A stretch of DNA of 64,000 nucleotides from Leptodactylus fallax. Lineage: Eukaryota; Chordata; Amphibia; Anura; Leptodactylidae. Positions 59,056 through 64,000 of this stretch are shown here, in pieces; the stretch's first letter is position 1, and each line of letters opens with the position of its first letter. The notes under the pieces were generated by a model, which searched no databases, was not told the origin of the DNA, and saw nothing but the letters and a program-made list of their open reading frames with translations. The stretch lies in assembly GCA_947044405.1 (NCBI GenBank), contig CAMRHE010000054.1, positions 2,480,001-2,544,000 of the forward strand. The letters are read 5' to 3'. The position numbers and the translations under genes are program-made.

Positions 59056-59621
59056 TGCCATCACAGTCTGCTACTGATTATTCCATATTCCAACTCCTGA
59101 CTGAATTATATCATTTAGAAGTATTTATTACATTGTCCATTAATTTACATGCACCCAAAGCCTAACATCATAACAAAGTATTTCCTATGACTTTTACATG
59201 ACTGTGCATGACAAATTCCTCTAATTTTGGAACTATTTCTGGGAAAGTGTTAAACTTCAAATGAGCGCCTCTCTAGAGGTTCATTTTTTGAATGGCTTGT
59301 TGAATGATTTGCAATATTGAGCCAATAGCTCTATTTTTGTTAAATAAACTCTCAAATCCCCTAATACTTACAAAATAGTTTTAAAGCTTTTGTTAAACTT
59401 TTCACAAGAATTGCATAAATCAGTCTATGTACATGAGGAGTTCCACTATATCTAGTCATTATATGCAGACTCTGTCTGTAGTTCTTTATGAGCTGGTTGG
59501 TGGAGACTAGCAGCCATACACTGCACACACTAAGTAGGAGCAAATCTGTTCTACAACTGTCACAATTTCATGCAGAAACAGCCTCAGAACCATACTAGAC
59601 ATGCATAGAGAAGTAAAAAGA

Positions 59622-59623
<2 letters not shown>
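59056..59623. other. No gene seen
   Basis: AT-rich flank with no supported feature. Confidence 0.5.

Positions 59624-59681
<58 letters not shown>
59624..59681. repeat. (CT)n then (TA)n microsatellite
   Basis: About 7 CT followed by about 22 TA units. The Tc1 at 59682 is inserted in the TA run; short TA runs continue at 61327-61334 on its other side. Confidence 0.95.
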
Positions 59682-59684
<3 letters not shown>

Positions 59685-61326
59685 TCATATGAAAAAGTTT
59701 GGGCACCCCTATTAATCTTAATCATTTTTAGTTCTAAATATTTGGGTGTTTGCAACAGCCATTTCAATTTGATATATCTAATAACTGATGGACACAGTAA
59801 TATTTCAGGATTGAAATGAGGTTTATTGTACTAACAGAAAATGTGCAATATGCATTAAACCAAAATTTGACCGGTGCAAAAGTATGGGCACCTCAACAGA
59901 AAAGTGACATTAATATTTAGTAGATCCTCCTTTTGCAAAAATAACAGCCTCTAGTCGCTTCCTGTAGCTTTTAATCAGTTCCTGGGTCCTGGATGAAGGT
60001 ATTTTTGACCATTCCTCTTTACAAAACAATTCCAGTTCAGATAAGTTTGATGGTCGCCGAGCATGGACAGCCCGCTTCAAATTATCCCACAGATGTTCAA
60101 TGATATTCATGTCTGGGGACTGGGATGGCCATTCCAGAACATTGTAATTGTTCCTCTGCATGAATGCCTGAGTAGATTTGGAGCTGTGTTTTGGATCATT
60201 GTCTTGCTGAAATATCCATCCCCGGCGTAACTTCAAATTCGTCACTGATTCTTGTACATTATTCTCAAGAATCTGCTGATACTGAGTTGAATCCATGCGA
60301 CCCTCAACTTTAACAAGATTCCCGGTGCCGGCATTGGCCACACAGCCCCAAAGCATGATGGAACCTCCACCAAATTTTACAGTGGGTAGCAAGTGTTTTT
60401 CTTGGAATGCTGTGTTTTTTGGACGCCATGCATAATGCCTTTTTGTATGACCAAACAACTCAATCTTTGTTTCATCAGTCCACAGGACCTTCTTCCAAAA
60501 TGAAGCTGGCTTGTCCAAATGTGCTTTTGCATACCTCAGGCGACTCTGTGGCGTGCTTTCAGAAACGGCTTCTTTCGCATCACTCTCCCATACAGCTTCT
60601 CCTTGTGCAAAGTGTGCTGTATTGTTGACCGATGCACAGTGACACCATCTGCAGCAAGATGATGCTGCAGCTCTTTGGAGGTGGTCTGTGGATTGTCCTT
60701 GACTGTTCTCACCATTCTTCTTCTCTGCCTTTCTGATATTTTTCTTGGCCTGCCACTTCTGGGCTTAACAAGAACTGTCCCTGTGGTCTTCCATTTCCTT
60801 ACTATGTTCCTCACAGTGGAAACTGACAGGTTAAATCTCTGAGACAACTTTTTGTATCCTTCCCCTGAACAACTATGTTGAACAATCTTTGTTTTCAGAT
60901 CATTTGAGAGTTGTTTTGAGGAGCCCATGATGCCACTCTTCAGAGGAGATTCAAATAGGAGAACAACTTGCAATTGGCCACCTTAAATACCTTTTCTCAT
61001 GATTGGATACACCTGACTATGAAGTTCAAAGCTCAGTGAGGTTACAAAACCAATTTTGTGCTTCAGTAAGTCAGTAAAAAGTAGTTAGGAGTATTCAAAT
61101 CAATAAAATGATAAGGGTACCCAAATTTTTGCACCGGTCAAATTTTGGTTTAATGCATATTGCACATTTTCTGTTAGTACAATAAACCTCATTTCAATCC
61201 TGAAATATTACTGTGTCCATCTGTTATTAGATATATCAAATTGAAATGGCTGTTGCAAACACCCAAATATTTAGAACTAAAAATGATTAAGATTAATAGG
61301 GGTGCCCAAACTTTTTCATATGACTG
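59682..61326 (-). mobile_element. DD34E Tc1 element, nearly intact
   Basis: A 1645-bp element with TA at 59680-59681 and 61327-61328 and ends CAGTCATATGAAAAAGTTTG and its inverse. The inverted repeats of ~200 bp are almost identical (compare 59690-59880 with 61135-61320). The transposase is on the minus strand and broken by one small deletion only. The high similarity of the two ends argues for recent insertion. Confidence 0.95.
59910..60928 (-). pseudogene. DD34E Tc1 transposase with one 4-bp deletion
   Basis: The start Met is at 60926-60928 (MGSSKQLSNDLKTKIVQ). DNA-binding helices (EGYKKLSQRFNLSVSTVRN), the linker VKPRSGRPRKIS and a second helical region (HRSTIQHTLHKEKLYGRV) precede the break. 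Near 60540-60560 the family's K-A-R-H-K-Q-S-R-L-R-Y lacks 4 bp, shifting the frame. The catalytic half then runs open to 59910: LWTDETKIELFG, FQQDNDPKHSSKS and SPDMNIIEHLW (34-residue spacing), ending KGGSTKY. All catalytic residues are present. Confidence 0.93.
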
Positions 61327-61332
61327 TATATA

Positions 61333-62953
61333 TATTGCCTTGTGAAAGTATTCGGCCCCCTTGAACTTTTCAACCTTTTGCCACATTTCAGGCTTCAAAC
61401 ATAAAATTTACATTTTTTGGTGAAGAATCAACAACAAGTGGGACACAATTGTGAAGTGGAATGAAATTTATTGGTTATTTTAAACTTTTGTAAAAAATAA
61501 AAAAATGAAAAGTGGGGCGTGCAATATTATTCGGCCCCTTTACTTTCAGTGCAGCAAACTCACTCCAGAAGTTCAGTGAGGATCTCTGAATGATCCAATG
61601 TTGTCCTAAATAACTGATGATGATAAATATAATCCACCTGTGTGTAATCAAGTCTCCGTATAAATGCACCTGCTCTGTGATAGTCTCAGGGTTCTGTTTA
61701 AAGCGCAGAGAGCATCATGAAGACCAAGGAACACACCAGGCAGGTCCGTGATACTGTTGTTGAGAAGTTTAAAGCCGGATTTGGATACAAAAAGATTTCC
61801 CAAACTTTAAACATCCCAAGGAGCACTGTGCAAGCGATCATATTGAAATGGAAGGAGTTTCAGACCACTGCAAATCTACCAAGACCCGGCCGTCCCTCTA
61901 AACTTTAATCTCAAACAAGGAGAAGACTGATCAGAGATGCAGCCAAGAGGCCCATGATCACTCTGGATGAACTGCATAGATCTACAGCTGAGGTGGGAGA
62001 GTCTGTCCATAGGACAACAATCAGTCGTACACTGCACAAATCTGGCCTTTATGGAAGAGTGGCAAGAAGAAAACCATTTCTCAAAGATATCCATAAAAAG
62101 TCTCATTTAAAGCTTGCCACAAGCCACCTGGGAGACACACCAAACATGTGGAAGAAGGTGCTCTGGTCAGATGAAACCAAAATCGAACTTTTTGGCCACA
62201 ATGCAAAACGATATGTTTGGCGTAAAAGCAACATAGCTCATCACGCTGAACACACCATCCCCACTGTCAAACATGGTGGTGGCAGCATCATGGTTTTGGC
62301 CTGCTTTTCTTCAGCAGGGACAGGGAAGATGGTTAAAATTGATGGGAAGATGGATGGAGCCAAATACAGGACCATTCTGGAAGAAAACCTGTTGGAGTCT
62401 GCAAAAGACCTGAGACTGGGACGGAGATTTATCTTCCAACAAGACAATGATCCCAAACATAAAGCAAAATCTACAATGGAATGGTTCACAAATAAACGTA
62501 TCCAGGTGTTAGAATGGCCAAGTCAAAGTCCAGACCTGAATCCAATCGAGAATCTGTGGAAAGAGCTGAAAACTGCTGTTCACAAACGCTCTACATCCAA
62601 CCTCACTGAGCTCGAACTGTTTTCCAAGGAAGAATGGGCAAGAATTTCAGTCTCTCGATGTGCAAAACTGATAGAGACATACCCCAAGCGACTTGCAGCT
62701 GTAATCGCAGCAAAAGGTGGCGCTACAAAGTATTAACTTAAGGGGGCCGAATAATATTGCACGCCCCACTTTTCAGTTTTTTATTTTTTGCAAAAGTTTA
62801 AAATATCCAATAAATTTCGTTCCACTTCACGATTGTGTCCCACTTGTTGATTCTTCACCAAAAAATTAAAATGTTATATCCTTATGTTTGAAGCCTGAAA
62901 TGTGGCAAAAGGCTGAAAAGTTCAAGGGGGCCGAATACTTTTGCAATGCACTG
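61333..62953 (+). mobile_element. DD34E Tc1 element, one nonsense codon
   Basis: About 1621 bp. The right end GCAATGCACTG (62953) is followed by TA at 62954-62955. The left end is decayed (TATTGCCTTGTGAAAGTATT instead of a CAGTGCATTGCAAAAG-type start) and abuts the TA run that also borders the preceding Tc1. The inverted repeats are ~200 bp. The transposase is on the plus strand. Confidence 0.92.
61717..62736 (+). pseudogene. DD34E Tc1 transposase with a single stop
   Basis: 340 codons in one frame from MKTKEHTRQVRDTVVEKFK to KGGATKY, the normal family length. The only defect is a TAA at 61906-61908, just after the linker GRPSKL and before SQTRRRLIRDA; TCA to TAA would explain it. DNA-binding helices: FGYKKISQTLNIPRSTVQA and VHRTTISRTLHKSGLYGRV. 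Catalytic residues: Asp in LWSDETKIELFG, Asp in FQQDNDPKHKAKS, Glu in [11 protein letters not shown], spaced 34. The family's usual W-G/A-C block reads MVLACFSSAG here. Probably inactive unless the stop is read through. Confidence 0.93.
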
Positions 62954-62959
62954 TACATA

Positions 62960-63640
62960 TTGTTAATGAAAAGGGGCCCGGCATGTCACTTTCCAATAGA
63001 TGCCAGCCCAGGGGAGGTGACTAAAAATAAGAAATAGTTATACTCACCTCTCCTGGGCTTCTGACGATTCCTGGTATACTCTTACGGGCTCTTCCAGCCT
63101 GTGATTGAAGTCACGCACCCCAGACGTCACTGCTGAGCTGTAATGACGTCAGTGCACCCCACGTGACTGATGAGGCCCAATCACAGTCCCCAGCAGTGAC
63201 GTCTGGGGCGCATCACCTCAGTTGCAGGCAGAAATGGAACGAAGAAGATGCAGAAGAGAGCCAACGGAGCGAGGATACCCAGGAGAGGTGAGGTAAGGTG
63301 AGTATAAATGTTTGCTATTTTTAATCACTTCTCCTGGGCCTCTACTTATTATACTCTGGGGTCTGAGGAGACCCTAGAGTATAATAATGGTGCCGAAGCG
63401 GAGGGCAGAACTTCACAAATATTAGTCAAATTTTGTGGGGTCACCTGAAGCGGCTCTAGGGAGACTCTTGGGAACATTTTATACTATGTGGGGCCACTGT
63501 GGGGAGCATATTATATTGTTTTGGGGCCACTGTGGAGCATATTATACTGTGTGGGGTCCACTGTGGAGCATATTATACTGTGTGGGGGCCATTGTGGAGC
63601 ATATAATACTGTGTGTAGGGTAAGAGGGTTTGTTTGGTAC
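62960..63640 (+). mobile_element. Truncated copy of the array-bearing composite repeat
   Basis: Corresponds to about 30700-31300 of the larger copy: CCAGGGGAGGTGACTAAAAA, inverted CACTTCTCCTGGGCCTC, CTCTGGGGTCTGAGGAGACC, GAGTATAATAATGG, TGGGGTCACCTGAAGCGGCT, then ~31-bp array units at 63440-63620. Both ends are truncated. Confidence 0.7.
63440..63620 (+). repeat. ~31-bp minisatellite, five units
   Basis: Units built on GGGGCCACTGTGGAGCATAT plus TATACTGTGTG. Frames reading through it are translations of the repeat. Confidence 0.85.
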
Positions 63641-63656
63641 AATGGTCCAGCCATCT

Positions 63657-63778
63657 TTAAAGAGGACCTCTGACATCGCTGGAATTATATACCACTAGAA
63701 AGCTGACAGTGTGCTGAATTCAGTGCACTGTCAACTTTGCCGGTTGAACCTCAGGGCCAGAAATATACTAAAGATATA
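63657..63778. mobile_element. T2-like MITE left end (GAGGACC subtype)
   Basis: TTAAAGAGGACCTCTGACAT. It matches in inverse the right end at 27552-27570. No right end before the next element. Confidence 0.5.
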
Positions 63779-63880
63779 CTAATAGGGAATTAGATTGTGA
63801 GCCCTATATGGGACAGTATTGACAATATCTGTAAAGCGCTGTGGAATATGATGGTGCTATAAAAGTAAGCAAATAAATAA
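63779..63880 (+). mobile_element. L2-type 3' tail, severely truncated
   Basis: TTAGATTGTGAGCCCTATAT, then GTAAAGCGCTGTGGAATATG and GGTGCTATAAAAGTAAGC with an AAATAAATAA end. This is the conserved 3' tail shared by frog L2 LINEs and SINEs that borrow it. I cannot tell which from about 100 bp. Confidence 0.65.
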
Positions 63881-64000
63881 TTGGGCGTCATCAGCATAAA
63901 GATGGTACTGAAAGCCAAATCTGTTGATGGTTTGTGCAATAGGGGCATTGTAGAAAGAGACAAAAGGAGGGGACCTACGACCGAGCCCTGAGAAACCCCA
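63881..64000 (-). pseudogene. L2-like reverse transcriptase fragment
   Basis: Minus-strand translation reads GVSQGSVVGPLL, then [16 protein letters not shown]: the RT fingers/palm blocks with the catalytic YADD. It is cut by the window edge on its upstream side and by the L2-type tail on the other. Very similar to the RT at 33-536, so the same LINE family lies at both ends of the window in opposite orientation. Confidence 0.85.

Noticed and set aside
59507..59819. Frames with poly-(IY) runs
   Set aside because: Translation of the TA microsatellite joined to the Tc1 terminal repeat.

Overview
This window looks like an anuran (frog or toad) nuclear genome, and every structure I can support in it is a transposable element, an element remnant or a simple repeat. 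I found no host gene, rRNA, tRNA or CRISPR array. The amphibian call rests on the mixture: many Tc1/mariner lineages, short elements with TTAAAGG-type ends like the T2/Kolobok MITEs of Xenopus, Penelope-like elements with a GIY-YIG endonuclease, CR1, L1 and L2 LINEs, non-autonomous hAT elements and a Helitron-like element. I cannot name the species.

Layout. 0-10 kb: 3' end of an L2-like LINE, weak hAT-like remnants, a small mariner-like element, a decayed Tc1 interrupted by a minus-strand L1, a minus-strand hAT transposase remnant, then Tc1 and L1 scraps. 10.3-13.2 kb: a young CR1 LINE whose endonuclease-RT frame is broken only by one stop and two 1-bp shifts. 13.2-17.2 kb: a three-level nest of a TTAA-flanked T2-like element holding a DD38E Tc1, which holds a DD35E Tc1 with an intact transposase. 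18.9-26.3 kb: a Penelope-like element split by a hAT element (8-bp target duplication), a DD34E Tc1 and a long hairpin (foldback) element. 27.7-30.3 kb: an old minus-strand Tc1 interrupted by an unusual DNA transposon (28306-29721) encoding an uncharacterised Cys-rich protein family. 30.5-33.4 kb: a composite repeat with a long array of a ~31-bp unit.

34.7-41 kb: mariner and internally deleted Tc1 fragments, a ~140-bp tandem array and a foldback. 41.8-44.2 kb: a minus-strand Ty3/gypsy chromovirus-type remnant in which gag joins almost directly to integrase. 44.3-52.4 kb: T2-like MITEs, the 3' end of a second Penelope-like element, an L2/Maui-type LINE, a Helitron-like element, and a composite hAT-like repeat colonised by end-to-end T2-like MITEs. 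53.4-59.1 kb: more MITEs, a hAT element with a perfect 8-bp duplication, and a Tc1 inside a hairpin MITE. 59.7-63 kb: two nearly intact Tc1 elements meeting in a TA repeat. 63-64 kb: another copy of the array-bearing repeat, and L2 pieces.

The coding regions do not form a pathway. Each encodes the enzyme that moved its own element: DDE transposases, LINE endonuclease/RT, Penelope RT/GIY-YIG, gag/integrase. Nesting gives a relative chronology. Most copies are dead. The exceptions worth testing are the DD35E Tc1 (intact ORF), the DD34E Tc1 at 61333-62953 (one stop), the DD34E Tc1 at 59682-61326 (one 4-bp deletion) and the CR1. All family names come from motif recognition by eye, without database searches.
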